A DNA stretch of 64,000 nt from Pseudonocardia oceani (GTDB lineage: Bacteria > Actinomycetota > Actinomycetes > Mycobacteriales > Pseudonocardiaceae), in NCBI RefSeq assembly GCF_019263585.2, contig NZ_JADQDF010000001.1, forward strand, positions 1 to 64,000. Reading direction: 5' to 3'. A program made the translations under genes and the position numbers. Numbering within the stretch: position 1 is the stretch's first letter; the number at the start of each line of letters is the position of its first letter. Below, piece by piece: positions 32,727 to 41,952 of the stretch. Under the pieces are notes generated by a model. It was not told where the DNA came from. It saw nothing but the letters and a program-made list of their open reading frames with translations, and searched no databases.

Positions 32727-32778
32727 TCAGTGCCTGCGCCGCTGCCATCCTGCCCTGACCACTCATCGAGGAGCGCCC

Positions 32779-34317
32779 GTGTACCCAGGCAAGTTCGCCG
32801 CGACCACCCCGGACAAGGCCGCCGTCGTCCTGTCCGACACCGGCGCCGTGCTCACCTACGCGGAGCTGGACGAGCGCTCGATCCGGCTCTCCCGGGCCCT
32901 GCACGACGCGGGCCTGCGCCCCGGTGACGACGTCGCGCTGATCACGGAGAACTCGCTGCGCAACTACGAGGTGTTCTGGGCCGCGATGCGCAGCGGCCTC
33001 TACCTCACCGCCGTCAACCAGAACCTCACGCCGTCCGAGGTGTCCTACATCGTGCGCGACTGCGGCGCGAAGGCCGTGGTCTCCTCGTCCCGGTACGCCG
33101 CCACGGCCACCGCGATCCTCGCCGACACCCCCGGGGTCGACCTGCGCCTGTCCTTCGGTGACGCCGCGGTCGAGGGCCACGACGACTACGAGGCCGCGCT
33201 CGCCGCCGTCTCGCCCGAGCCGCTGCCCGAGCAGCCCCGCGGCCGCGACATGCTCTACTCCTCGGGCACCACGGGCGTGCCCAAGGGCATCAAGGCGCCG
33301 CTGCCCGGCGTCTCGGTCGTCGAGGGCGGCGACCCGCTGATCGGCCTGTTCGGCCCGCTCTACGGCTTCGGCGACGACACCGTCTACCTCTCCCCCGCGC
33401 CGCTCTACCACGCCGCCCCGCTGCGCTTCGGCGGCATGATCCACCAGGTCGGCGGCACCGTCGTCGTCATGCCGAAGTTCGAGCCGGCCGCGGCGCTGGC
33501 GGCGATCGAGCGCTACTCCGTGACGCACAGCCAGTGGGTGCCGACGATGTTCGTGCGCATGCTCAAGCTGCCCGAGGAGGTGCGCACCGCCCACGACCTG
33601 TCCTCGCACCGGGTCGCGGTGCACGCCGCGGCGCCGTGCCCGGTCGAGGTCAAGCAGAAGATGATCGAGTGGTGGGGCCCGGTCCTGCACGAGTACTACG
33701 GCGCGACCGAGGCCATCGGCGTCACCGTGATCGACTCCCCGACCTGGCTGCAGCACCCCGGCTCGGTCGGGAAGGCGCTGCTGGGCGTCCTGCACATCTG
33801 CGCCGACGACGGCTCCGAGCTGCCCACCGGCGAGGTCGGGCTCGTCTACTTCGAGCGCGAGGTCCTGCCCTTCGCCTACCACAACGACCCCGACAAGACC
33901 CGGGGCGCGCAGCACCCGGAGCACCCGAACTGGGGCACCACCGGCGACGTCGGCCACCTCGACGAGGAGGGGTTCCTGCACCTCACCGACCGCAAGGCCT
34001 TCATGATCATCTCCGGCGGTGTGAACATCTACCCGCAGGAGATCGAGAACGCGCTGACGCTGCACCCGGCGGTGCTCGACCTCGCTGTCGTCGGCATCCC
34101 CGACGAGGAGATGGGCGAGCAGGTCAAGGCGTTCGTGCAGCCCGCGCACGGCGTCACGGGCTCCCCCGAGCTGGAGGCCGAGCTGCTCGCGTTCCTGCGC
34201 ACCACGCTGGCCGGCTACAAGGTGCCGCGCAGCATCGAGTTCGTCGAGTCCCTGCCGCGCACCGAGACGGGCAAGCTGCAGAAGCACAAGCTGCGCGACC
34301 GGCACCCGGCGGCCTGA
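32779..34317 (+). CDS. acyl-CoA ligase (AMP-binding, FadD type)
   Basis: 512 aa. Shows LYSSGTTGVPKGIKAP, EYYGATEAIG, TTGDVGHLDEEGFL, DRKAFMIISGGVNIYP and the catalytic lysine in TETGKLQKHK. Residue patterns such as FAATTPDKAAVV at the N-terminus resemble actinobacterial long-chain or steroid side-chain acyl-CoA ligases. GTG start after GAGGAG. The following gene, a broken LLM oxidoreductase, starts 5 bases downstream and was probably cotranscribed. Confidence 0.9.
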   Translation: MYPGKFAATTPDKAAVVLSDTGAVLTYAELDERSIRLSRALHDAGLRPGDDVALITENSLRNYEVFWAAMRSGLYLTAVNQNLTPSEVSYIVRDCGAKAVVSSSRYAATATAILADTPGVDLRLSFGDAAVEGHDDYEAALAAVSPEPLPEQPRGRDMLYSSGTTGVPKGIKAPLPGVSVVEGGDPLIGLFGPLYGFGDDTVYLSPAPLYHAAPLRFGGMIHQVGGTVVVMPKFEPAAALAAIERYSVTHSQWVPTMFVRMLKLPEEVRTAHDLSSHRVAVHAAAPCPVEVKQKMIEWWGPVLHEYYGATEAIGVTVIDSPTWLQHPGSVGKALLGVLHICADDGSELPTGEVGLVYFEREVLPFAYHNDPDKTRGAQHPEHPNWGTTGDVGHLDEEGFLHLTDRKAFMIISGGVNIYPQEIENALTLHPAVLDLAVVGIPDEEMGEQVKAFVQPAHGVTGSPELEAELLAFLRTTLAGYKVPRSIEFVESLPRTETGKLQKHKLRDRHPAA

Positions 34318-34322
34318 CGACG

Positions 34323-34998
34323 ATGAGCCGTCCACTGCTGCTCGACGCCGTCGTCGACTTCACCGCCGACCCCCTCGCCTGCGAGGCCGCCGCCGTGCGC
34401 GCCGAGGCCGAGGGCTACGACGGCGTCTCGATCCCCGAGACCTCGCACGACCCGTTCGTCTCCCTCACCCTGGCCGCGCGGGCCACCAGCCGCATCACGC
34501 TGCAGAGCGGGATCGCGGTGGCCTTCGCCCGCAACCCTCGGCATGCCGTGGGGCCGCCCGGCCGCGCGCATGGAGGAGTACGTCAGCACGCTGCGCGATC
34601 TGGGAGCGGTTCGCCACCGGCGAGCGGCTGCACCTGGAGGGCGAGTTCTACCGCCACACCCGGAGCAGCGGGCCGCGGCCGAGGCCGGCGTCCGGCGCCA
34701 GATCGCCTTCTCCGCCTCGACGCCGGCCTACCGCCCCGTCCTGGAGCTGCACGGGTGGGGCGAGCTGGCCGACCGGCTCAACCGCCTCTCCCGGCAGCAG
34801 GCGTGGGCCGAGATGGCCACGGCGATCGACGACGACCTGCTCGACGCGTTCGCGGTGTCCGGCGACGCGGCGGCCGTTGCCGCGCAGGTCCGGGAGCGGC
34901 TCGGCGACGTCGCCGGGCGCCTGTCGCTCAACACGCCCTACGCCGCCGACCACGAGCAGGTCCTGGAGGTGACGGCCCTGCTGCGGGGCTCCCCCTGA
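34323..34998 (+). pseudogene. broken LLM-class F420-dependent oxidoreductase
   Basis: The N-terminus (SRPLLLDAVVDFTADPLACE ... GIAVAFARNP) reads in one frame to about 34537. PWGRPAARMEEYVSTLRD continues in a second frame, ERFATGERLHLEGEFYRHT in a third, and the C-terminus (RRQIAFSASTPAYRPVLELH to the TGA) back in the second. Family members of this type (TIGR03617-like) are about 330 aa, against roughly 220 codons here, so at least two internal segments are missing at frame changes. Not expected to make a functional enzyme. Assembly error must be excluded. Confidence 0.85.
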
Positions 34999-35015
34999 CC
35001 CGACATGATCGGGGC

Positions 35016-37223
35016 ATGCAGCCCCTCACCGTCGAGCAGAAGGCGGCGCTGTGCATCGGCGCCGACTTCTGGCACACCAGCGCCGTCCCGGGCGTCCCGT
35101 CGATCCTCGTGTCCGACGGGCCGCACGGCCTGCGCGTGCAGCCGGGCGCGGGCGACCACGTCGGCCTCGGCGGCAGCCTGCCCGCCACCTGCTTCCCGAC
35201 GGCGGCCGCGCTCGCCTCGACGTGGGACCCGGCGCTGCTGCGCGAGGTCGGCGAGGCCCTGGGCACCGAGGCGCGCGCGCAGGGCGTCGGCGTCGTCCTC
35301 GGGCCGGGCGTCAACATCAAGCGCTCGCCGCTGTGCGGGCGCAACTTCGAGTACTTCTCCGAGGACCCCCACCTCACCGGTGTCCTGGCCGCGGCGCTCG
35401 TCGAGGGCGTGCAGAGCCGGGGCGTGGGCACCTCGCTCAAGCACTTCGCCGCCAACAACCAGGAGACCGACCGGCTGCGCGTGAGCGCCGAGGTCGACGA
35501 ACGCACACTGCGCGAGATCTACCTGCCCGCGTTCGAGCACGTCGTCACCACCGCGCGGCCGTGGACGGTGATGTGCGCCTACAACAGGGTCAACGGCACC
35601 TACGCCTCGGAGCACGCGTGGCTGCTCACCACCGTGCTGCGCGACGAGTGGGGCTTCGACGGCGTCGTGGTGTCCGACTGGGGCGCGGTGGCCGACCGGG
35701 TGGCCGCGCTGGCCGCGGGGCTCGACCTCGAGATGCCGCCGAACACCGGGGTCAGCGACCGCGCGATCGTCGACGCCGTCGCCGACGGGAGCCTCGACGA
35801 GGCCGTGCTCGACCGCGCCGTCGACCGGATGCGGCGGCTGGTGGAACGCGCGGGGCCGGCGCAGCCCGGGGAGTCCGGAGGTGGCGGGTTCGACCACGAC
35901 GCCCACCACGCACTCGCCCGCCGCGCCGCCGCCGACGCGATCGTCCTGCTGCGCAACGAGGGCCCGGACGAGCACACCGGCACGCTGCCGCTGCGCGACT
36001 CCCCTGCTCTCACCGTCGCCGTCGTCGGCGAGCTCGCCCGCACCCCCCGCTACCAGGGCGCGGGCAGCTCGCAGGTCAACCCGACCCGCGTCGACGTGCC
36101 GCTCGACGAGATCCGGGCCGGGCTCCCGTCGTCGACGGTCGGGTTCGCGCCCGGCTACGCGCTCGACGGGCCCGCCGACCGCGGGCTCGCCGACGAGGCC
36201 GTCGCGCTCGCGTCCGGGGCCGACGTGGTCGTGGCGGTGCTGGGGCTGCCGCCGGCCGAGGAGTCGGAGGGCTTCGACCGCACCCACATCGACCTGCCCG
36301 TGGCCCAGACCTCGCTGCTCGCGCGGCTGTCGGCCACCGGCGTGCCGGTCGTCGTCGCGCTGGCGCACGGCGCGGTCGTGCGCACCGACCCGTGGGAGCA
36401 GCGGGTGGCCGCGGTCGTCTCGTGCTGGCTCGGCGGGCAGGCGGGCGGCGGCGCGCTCGCCGACGTCCTGACCGGCGCCACCGACCCCGGCGGGCGCCTC
36501 GCCGAGACGGTGCCGCTGCGCCTGGCCGACACCCCCTCGCACCTCAACTTCCCCGGCGAGGAGGGCCGCGTCCGCTACGGCGAGGGCGTGTTCGTCGGCT
36601 ACCGCGGGTTCGACGCGCTCGACCGGCCGGTCGCCCACCCGTTCGGCCACGGCCTGTCCTACACGACGTTCGGCTACTCCGGGCTGACCGTCGACGTCGA
36701 CGGCACCGACCTCACCGTCGGCGCCACCGTCACCAACACCGGCGAGCGCGCCGGGCGCGAGGTCGTGCAGCTCTACGTGGGCGACCCGGAGGCCTCGGTC
36801 GCGCGGCCGCCCGCCGAGCTGCGCGGGTTCGCCAAGATCGCGCTGGAGCCCGGCGAGTCGCGGACCGTCACGTTCGCGCTGCGCGCGCGCGACCTGTCGT
36901 TCTGGTCGGTCGCGCACGGCGGCTGGGTGGTGGAGCCCGGCGAGTTCGAGATCGCCGTGGGGGCCTCGTCGCGCGACCTGCGGCTGTGCCGGACCGTCAC
37001 CGTCGACGCCGAGCGGCCGCGCCCGGTCCTCACCGCGGACTCGACGCTGCAGGAGTGGCTGGCCGACCCCGAGGGCGGGCCCGCCCTGCGGGAGGCCGCC
37101 GGGCCCGGGATCCTCGACGACGCCGAGCTGCAGAAGGTCATCGGCAACTTCCCCCTCGGGCGCCTCGCCGCGTTCCCGGGCACCGGGATCACCCGCGAGA
37201 CGCTGCGGTCCCTCGGCGCCTGA
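35016..37223 (+). CDS. GH3 beta-glucosidase
   Basis: 735 aa with three domains. The GH3 N-terminal barrel has the substrate-binding KHFAANNQE and nucleophile D221 in VVVSDWGAV. The GH3 C-terminal domain (VAVVGELARTPRYQGAGSS, LGLPPAEESEGFDR) spans about 325-540, and a fibronectin III-like domain (REVVQLYVGDPE, ELRGFAKIALEPGES) follows. No signal peptide, so cytoplasmic action on imported oligosaccharides or glycosides is likely. Starts 17 bases after the broken LLM gene; convergent with the SRPBCC gene, overlapping by 35 bases. Confidence 0.92.
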   Translation: MQPLTVEQKAALCIGADFWHTSAVPGVPSILVSDGPHGLRVQPGAGDHVGLGGSLPATCFPTAAALASTWDPALLREVGEALGTEARAQGVGVVLGPGVNIKRSPLCGRNFEYFSEDPHLTGVLAAALVEGVQSRGVGTSLKHFAANNQETDRLRVSAEVDERTLREIYLPAFEHVVTTARPWTVMCAYNRVNGTYASEHAWLLTTVLRDEWGFDGVVVSDWGAVADRVAALAAGLDLEMPPNTGVSDRAIVDAVADGSLDEAVLDRAVDRMRRLVERAGPAQPGESGGGGFDHDAHHALARRAAADAIVLLRNEGPDEHTGTLPLRDSPALTVAVVGELARTPRYQGAGSSQVNPTRVDVPLDEIRAGLPSSTVGFAPGYALDGPADRGLADEAVALASGADVVVAVLGLPPAEESEGFDRTHIDLPVAQTSLLARLSATGVPVVVALAHGAVVRTDPWEQRVAAVVSCWLGGQAGGGALADVLTGATDPGGRLAETVPLRLADTPSHLNFPGEEGRVRYGEGVFVGYRGFDALDRPVAHPFGHGLSYTTFGYSGLTVDVDGTDLTVGATVTNTGERAGREVVQLYVGDPEASVARPPAELRGFAKIALEPGESRTVTFALRARDLSFWSVAHGGWVVEPGEFEIAVGASSRDLRLCRTVTVDAERPRPVLTADSTLQEWLADPEGGPALREAAGPGILDDAELQKVIGNFPLGRLAAFPGTGITRETLRSLGA

Positions 37224-37692
37224 CCGTCCGCTCCAGGATGCCCAGCGTCGCCCTGAGCGCCTGGGCGGAGATGATCGGGAAGATGTCGCGCTCGCGCCAC
37301 TCCGGGTGGATCTGCGACCAGTCGCAGTAGGAGGTCACGAGCGTGCCGCCCTCGACCGGGGCGAGCGTGTAGCCGTAGACGTGGCCGATCGGCGGGCGGA
37401 CCCTCCCGAGGATCGTCCAGGAGATCGCCTCGTCGGGCACGAGCTCGCGGATGGTGACGGTGACGTCGTAGCGGCCCATCGGCACGTCGCCGAGCGCCTC
37501 GCGGTCCATGTGGACGACGAACTCGTCGCCCGCCGCGGACACGGGCTCGCCGGTGGCGTCCTGCAGCATCCCGGAGCTGTCGATGTCGACGTGGCCCTGC
37601 GGGTCGCGCAGCACGGCGAACACCGCCGCGGGCGGTGCGGGGATGGTGCGCGTGACCTCGATGCGCTCGGCCTGCGTGCTGTCGTCGATCAT
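37189..37692 (-). CDS. SRPBCC-family protein
   Basis: 167 aa START/SRPBCC fold (polyketide cyclase/dehydrase type): EVTRTIPAPPAAVFAVLRDP at the N-terminus, HVYGYTLAPVEGGTLVTSYC in the middle, and a long C-terminal helix with ISAQALRATLGILERTV. Such proteins bind hydrophobic ligands; no reaction can be assigned. Divergent from the IclR gene with only 25 bases between them, so IclR may control it. Confidence 0.82.
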   Translation of the reverse strand: MIDDSTQAERIEVTRTIPAPPAAVFAVLRDPQGHVDIDSSGMLQDATGEPVSAAGDEFVVHMDREALGDVPMGRYDVTVTIRELVPDEAISWTILGRVRPPIGHVYGYTLAPVEGGTLVTSYCDWSQIHPEWRERDIFPIISAQALRATLGILERTVRRRGTAASRG

Positions 37693-37717
37693 GTCCGCAT
37701 CCTGCCAGGATGGGGGC

Positions 37718-38494
37718 GTGCCAGCGGACGCCGCGCTCCCGAACTCCGTGCTGGGCCGCACGATGACGCTGCTCGGCGCCTTCCGCCCCGGCGACGCCGA
37801 GCTGACGCTGGCCGAGCTGTGCCGGCGCACCGGGATCCCCAAGGGCACCGCGCACCGGCTGCTCGCCGAGCTCGTCGAGTGGCAGATCGTGGAGCGCACC
37901 GAGCGCGGGGTGCGCCTGGGCATGCGGCTGTTCGAGCTCGGCCAGCTCGCCCCGCTGCAGCGGGGCCTGCGCGAGGCCGCCGCCCCGTTCCTCGCCGACC
38001 TGTTCGAGGCCACCCGCGAGACGGTGCACCTGGCGGTGCTCGACGGCGTCGAGGTCGTCTACGTGCACAAGCTCACCGGCACCCGCGGGCCGCAGGTGCC
38101 CTCGCGCCTGGGCGGGCGGATGCCCGCGCACTGCACCGGCGTGGGCAAGGCGCTGCTGGCGTTCTCCCCGCCCGACCGGCTCGCCGCCGTCGTCGCGGCA
38201 GGGCTGGAGCGCCGCACGCCGCGCACCGTGATCGCCCCCGGCCTGCTCGACGCCGAGCTCGCGCGGATCCGGGAGCGCGGGGTGGCCGTCGAGCACGAGG
38301 AGTCGACGGTGGGCATCGCCTGCGTCGCGGCGCCGGTGCTGGACGGCGACGGGCTGGCCGTCGCCGCCCTCTCGATCACCGGCTGGGCGCACCGCCTCGA
38401 CACCGGCCGCGTGGCGCCGGCCGTGCGCACCGCGGCGCTGGGCCTGTCCCGCGCACTGGGCCCCTCGTTGCTCAGGCGAGCCTCACCTACATAG
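37718..38494 (+). CDS. IclR-family transcriptional regulator
   Basis: 258 aa. Winged helix near residues 30-55 (TLAELCRRTGIPKGTAHRLL), then the IclR effector domain (AHCTGVGKALLAF around 142; ESTVGIACVAAPVLD). GTG start; no Shine-Dalgarno apparent, possibly leaderless. Likely target is the divergent SRPBCC gene. The iron box for the next gene overlaps its last codons. Confidence 0.88.
   Translation: MPADAALPNSVLGRTMTLLGAFRPGDAELTLAELCRRTGIPKGTAHRLLAELVEWQIVERTERGVRLGMRLFELGQLAPLQRGLREAAAPFLADLFEATRETVHLAVLDGVEVVYVHKLTGTRGPQVPSRLGGRMPAHCTGVGKALLAFSPPDRLAAVVAAGLERRTPRTVIAPGLLDAELARIRERGVAVEHEESTVGIACVAAPVLDGDGLAVAALSITGWAHRLDTGRVAPAVRTAALGLSRALGPSLLRRASPT
38472..38490. promoter_or_regulatory. 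IdeR/DmdR-like iron box
   Basis: TCAGGCGAGCCTCACCTAC matches the actinobacterial iron box TTAGGTTAGGCTAACCTAA at about 12 of 19 positions, keeping the AGG...CCT frame of both half-sites. It lies 14 bases before the siderophore-binding protein start, the expected place for iron-dependent repression. Confidence 0.55.
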
Positions 38495-38503
38495 GGTGCA
38501 GGC

Positions 38504-39288
38504 ATGTCCCCGACGACCCGGCGCCGGCTCCTCACCGGGGGCGCCGCGCTCGGCGTCCTCGCCGCCTGCGGCGCCCCGGCGGGCCCCGCCGCCCCGGCCG
38601 GCTCCGGCTTCCCGCGCACCCTGGCGACGTCGCGGGGTCCGGTCGAGATCCCGGTGCGGCCCGAGCGGATCGTCACCCTGGCCGCCGAGGTCGACGTGCT
38701 CGTCGCGATCGGCCGCACCCCCACCGCGATGATCAAGAGCCTGAACGCGCCCGGCGGGCTCGACCCGTGGCTGGTGGGGCGCATCGACCCGGCGCGGACC
38801 ACGCTGCTCGACCGTACCGACGGCGTGCCGTTCGAGCAGGTCGCGGCGGCCGCGCCGGACGTCATCCTCGCGGGCACGCACTTCCCCATCGACCAGGACG
38901 AGGCCACCCTCGCCGGCATCGCCCCCGTCGTCACCACCGTGAAGGGCCTCACCGACGACACCTGGCAGGACCAGGCCGGGCTCATCGGCTCACCTCGCTG
39001 GGCCTCACGCAGCCCCCGGCCGTCACCGGTCTCGTGTCGCCCGACGTCGCGCTCGAGCAGCTCGGCACGCTCGACGCCGACGTGCTGCTCATGAGCTACG
39101 CGAACCCCGACCTGCGGGCGGCCCTGGAAGCGAGTCCGCTGTTCACCTCCCTCCCGGTCGTGCGCGACGAGCGCGTCGTCACCGTCGACATCGCCACGTC
39201 GACCGCACTGGCCGTCCCCAGCATCCTGCGCGTCGGGTACGTCCTCGACGAGCTGGTGCCTCTGATCGAGAGCAGGATCGGCACATGA
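38504..39288 (+). pseudogene. broken iron-siderophore ABC transporter substrate-binding lipoprotein
   Basis: It starts with a Tat-like, lipoprotein signal (TTRRRLLTGGAALGVLAAC). The N-terminal lobe of a FecB/FepB-type periplasmic binding protein (PVRPERIVTLAAEVDVLVAIG, AAAAPDVILAG) reads to about 38990. The frame then changes and the text resumes at TSLGLTQPPAV with the C-terminal lobe (LGTLDADVLLMSYANPDLR) to the stop. Combined length is about 258 codons against roughly 320-340 in the family, so a segment of the interlobe helix region is missing. No permease or ATPase genes are nearby. Confidence 0.82.
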
Positions 39289-39863
39289 CCGGCTTCGCCA
39301 CGAGCATCACCAGCCTCGACCAGCTCGCCGAGCTCTACCGCCCGCCCCACGAGCTGGTGGCCCGCAAGAAGATCGACCACGTCGACGACGGCGCGGCCGC
39401 CCTGATCGCGGCGTCGCCGTTCGTGCTGGTCGCCACGTCCGGCGCCGACGGCCGCTGCACCGTCTCCCCCCGCGGCGGCCAGCCCGGCTTCGTGCAGGTG
39501 CTCGACCCGGGCAGGATCGCGGTGCCCGACTTCGCCGGCAACAACCTGATCGACTCGATGCGCCACCTGCTCGGCAACCCGCACGTCGGCCTGCTGTTCC
39601 TGCTGCCCGGGAGCCCGGAGATCCTGCGCGTGGAGGGCTCTGCGGTGATCACCGTCGACGAGGACGTGCTGGAGCGCGCCGCCGACCACGGCAAGCGCCC
39701 GGTCGCGGCCATCGGCGTCTCGGTCGAGTCGGTGTTCGTGCACTGCTCGGCGTCGCTGCGCCGCGGCGGGCTGTGGGAGCCCGACTCGTGGGGCCGCGTC
39801 GGAGCCCCGACCACCAGCGAGGTCGTGCGCGGGCACCTCGCGCTCACCGAGGCGCCCGCCTGA
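39285..39863 (+). CDS. pyridoxamine 5'-phosphate oxidase-type flavoprotein (MSMEG_1061-like)
   Basis: 192 aa split-barrel flavin protein. FVLVATSGADGRCTVSPRGG and GNNLIDSMRHLLGNPHVGLLF are characteristic of the MSMEG_1061-like FMN-dependent PPOX family. Residues VEGSAVIT and VFVHCSASLRRGGLW follow. The physiological substrate of this family is not established. Its ATG overlaps the stop of the broken siderophore gene (ATGA). Confidence 0.88.
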   Translation: MTGFATSITSLDQLAELYRPPHELVARKKIDHVDDGAAALIAASPFVLVATSGADGRCTVSPRGGQPGFVQVLDPGRIAVPDFAGNNLIDSMRHLLGNPHVGLLFLLPGSPEILRVEGSAVITVDEDVLERAADHGKRPVAAIGVSVESVFVHCSASLRRGGLWEPDSWGRVGAPTTSEVVRGHLALTEAPA

Positions 39864-39910
39864 CCCTGGCATGCTCGGCGGCTCCACCGACGCACCTCCC
39901 GGGAGCCACC

Positions 39911-40471
39911 GTGTCCGACCCCGCCGCCGGATCCACCGCCCTCGACCGCGCCCACGGCGTCGCCGACGACCTGTTCGCCGAGCACGCGGCCGTCTTCGGC
40001 TCCGACCTGCCGGTCTACCGCGGGCACGTGCACCGCGTGATCGGCACCGTCGGGCTGCAGGTGCCGGTGCCGCCCGACCGCGCCCGCGCACTCGGCGTCG
40101 CCGCGTTCTTCCACGACGGCGGCATCTGGTTCGACGGCACGTGGGACTACCTGCCGCCCTCGTCGCGCCGCGCGGTCGCGGCGCTCACCGGCGACGACGC
40201 CGCACACGCCGGCCTGGTCGCGGCGATGGTCGACGAGCACCACCGGATCCGGCGCGCCCGCCACGGCGACCCGCTGGTCGAGGCGTTCCGGCGCGCCGAC
40301 CTCGCCGACATCTCCCGCGGGCTGCTCGGCGCCCCCGGCGTGCCCCGCTCGGCGTTCCTGGGCCTCGTCGGGCGCCACCCCGATCGCGGTTTCCGGCCGA
40401 TGCTCGCCCGGGCGTTCGGCCGCGGGCTGCGGGAGGCGCCGTGGCGGCCCGCCCCGATGTTCAAGCTCTGA
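39911..40471 (+). CDS. HD-domain protein
   Basis: 186 aa, all-helical. YRGHVHRVIG supplies the first His, AAFFHDGGIWFDGTWDYL the HD pair, and MVDEHHRIR further ligands, consistent with a divergent HD phosphohydrolase-like fold. The C-terminus is basic. GTG start at 39911, 47 bases after the flavoprotein. The substrate cannot be inferred. Confidence 0.75.
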   Translation: MSDPAAGSTALDRAHGVADDLFAEHAAVFGSDLPVYRGHVHRVIGTVGLQVPVPPDRARALGVAAFFHDGGIWFDGTWDYLPPSSRRAVAALTGDDAAHAGLVAAMVDEHHRIRRARHGDPLVEAFRRADLADISRGLLGAPGVPRSAFLGLVGRHPDRGFRPMLARAFGRGLREAPWRPAPMFKL

Positions 40472-40491
40472 GCGTTCACCTCCTGCGCCGG

Positions 40492-40914
40492 TCAGAAGGA
40501 CATCCGCCGCACCTTGTCCGGGTGCAGGACCGCGCGGACCTGCTCGCCGGCCAGGATGGCGGCGAGGTCGGCCGCGCGGGTGGGGTCGTCGAGGTCCCAG
40601 TAGCGGGCGGCCAGGCGCGCGGCGAGATCGTGGGCCCCGTCGGGCTCGATGCTCACGCGCCCGTCGACGGACACCCAGCGCTCCCGCTCCCCCACCGGCG
40701 CCGCGACGATCAGCGAGGCGCGCGGGTCCTCGCGCAGGCGGCGCAGCTTGGGCGCGTCGGGCTCGCTGAAGAACTGGACGGCCCCGTCGGCGGTGGCCTC
40801 GAACCAGATCGGCCGGGGCTGCGGGGGCCGGGTCGCGCCGCCCACGGTGAGGAAGCCGTGCAGCGGGCGGGCGAGGAACTCGAGGTCCCCGGCGGTGAGG
40901 GTGCTGGTGGTCAT
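40492..40914 (-). CDS. PPOX-class F420/FMN-binding protein
   Basis: 140 aa split-barrel protein: LHGFLTVGG, PRPIWFEATADGAVQFFS, KLRRLREDPRASLIVAAP, and WVSVDGRVSIE follow the standard strand order of F420-dependent/PPOX-type enzymes. The Lys-x-x-x-Leu-x-x-Asp-Pro segment is the usual phosphate/cofactor-contact region. Convergent with the HD gene, 20 bases apart. Confidence 0.86.
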   Translation of the reverse strand: MTTSTLTAGDLEFLARPLHGFLTVGGATRPPQPRPIWFEATADGAVQFFSEPDAPKLRRLREDPRASLIVAAPVGERERWVSVDGRVSIEPDGAHDLAARLAARYWDLDDPTRAADLAAILAGEQVRAVLHPDKVRRMSF

Positions 40915-40971
40915 GACCCCATCTCACACCTCCCGGCCGGACGCCTCCATGGGTGAGGAGCCGGATTCCCT

Positions 40972-41952
40972 GTGCGAGCGTCCAACCTCGTCGACGTGGA
41001 CCCCTTCGCCGACCTCTTCCGCGGGGTGCGCGCCCAGGGCTCGCTGTTCGGCAGCACGACGCTGACCGTGCCCTGGTCGCTGCGCTTCGTCGACGGCGCC
41101 CCGCTGACGCTGTGCACCGTGCTCGAGGGGGCCGGGTGGATCGTTCCCCACGGCCGCACGCCCGAGCACCTGGCCCCCTGGGAGACGCTGGTCGTGCGCG
41201 GTCCCGCGCCCTTCGACTTCGTCGACGAGGTCGACACCGCGGCCGAGCCGGTCGAGTGCGGCGAGGACTGCGCGACGCCCGACCAGGGCGGCACCGTGCA
41301 CCGCCTGGGCTGGCACGACCCCGGGCCCGCCGGCGCGGGCGCGGCGACGACGCTGGTCGTCGGGGCCTACCCGGTGCGGGGCGAGATCGGGCGGCGGCTG
41401 CTCGACGCGCTCCCCGACGTCCTGCGCGTCGCCCCCGGCGGCACCGCGGGAGCGGTCCGCGACCTGCTGGCCGCCGAGGTCGCCGTCGACGCCCCGGGCC
41501 AGCAGGTCGTGCTCGACCGCCTGCTCGACTGGATGCTCGTGTGCGCGCTGCGGGAGTGGTTCGACCGGCCCGGCGGCGAGCCGCCCGCCTGGTACGCCGC
41601 GCACCGCGACCCGGTGGTCGGGCACGCGCTGCGCCTGCTGCACGCCGAGCCGGCGGCCCCCTGGACGGTCGCGGCGCTGGCCGACCGGGCCGGGGTGTCG
41701 CGCGCGACGCTGGCCAAGCGGTTCGCCGACCTCGTCGGCGAGCCGCCCCTGACCTACCTCACCCGCTGGCGCATGACGCTGGCCGCCGACCTGCTGACCG
41801 AGCGCGGCGCGGCCACGATCGCCGAGGTCGCCCGCGCCGTGGGCTACGCCGACGCCTTCGGCTTCAGCGCGGCCTTCACGCGCGTCCGCGGCGTCAGCCC
41901 GAGCCGGTTCCGGGGCGGGCCGGCGCTCACGCCATCGTCAGCCCGCCGCTGA
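40972..41952 (+). CDS. AraC-family transcriptional regulator (AraC_binding_6/cupin type)
   Basis: 326 aa. The N-terminal cupin-like ligand domain (SLRFVDGAPLTLCTVLEGAGW, LAPWETLVVRG) matches the family found beside oxidoreductases. The C-terminal double HTH is at about 225-315 (TVAALADRAGVSRATLAKRF; TIAEVARAVGYADAFGFSAAF). GTG start. Its last 26 bases overlap the convergent SDR gene. Divergent from the PPOX gene 57 bases away, a likely target. Confidence 0.88.
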   Translation: MRASNLVDVDPFADLFRGVRAQGSLFGSTTLTVPWSLRFVDGAPLTLCTVLEGAGWIVPHGRTPEHLAPWETLVVRGPAPFDFVDEVDTAAEPVECGEDCATPDQGGTVHRLGWHDPGPAGAGAATTLVVGAYPVRGEIGRRLLDALPDVLRVAPGGTAGAVRDLLAAEVAVDAPGQQVVLDRLLDWMLVCALREWFDRPGGEPPAWYAAHRDPVVGHALRLLHAEPAAPWTVAALADRAGVSRATLAKRFADLVGEPPLTYLTRWRMTLAADLLTERGAATIAEVARAVGYADAFGFSAAFTRVRGVSPSRFRGGPALTPSSARR

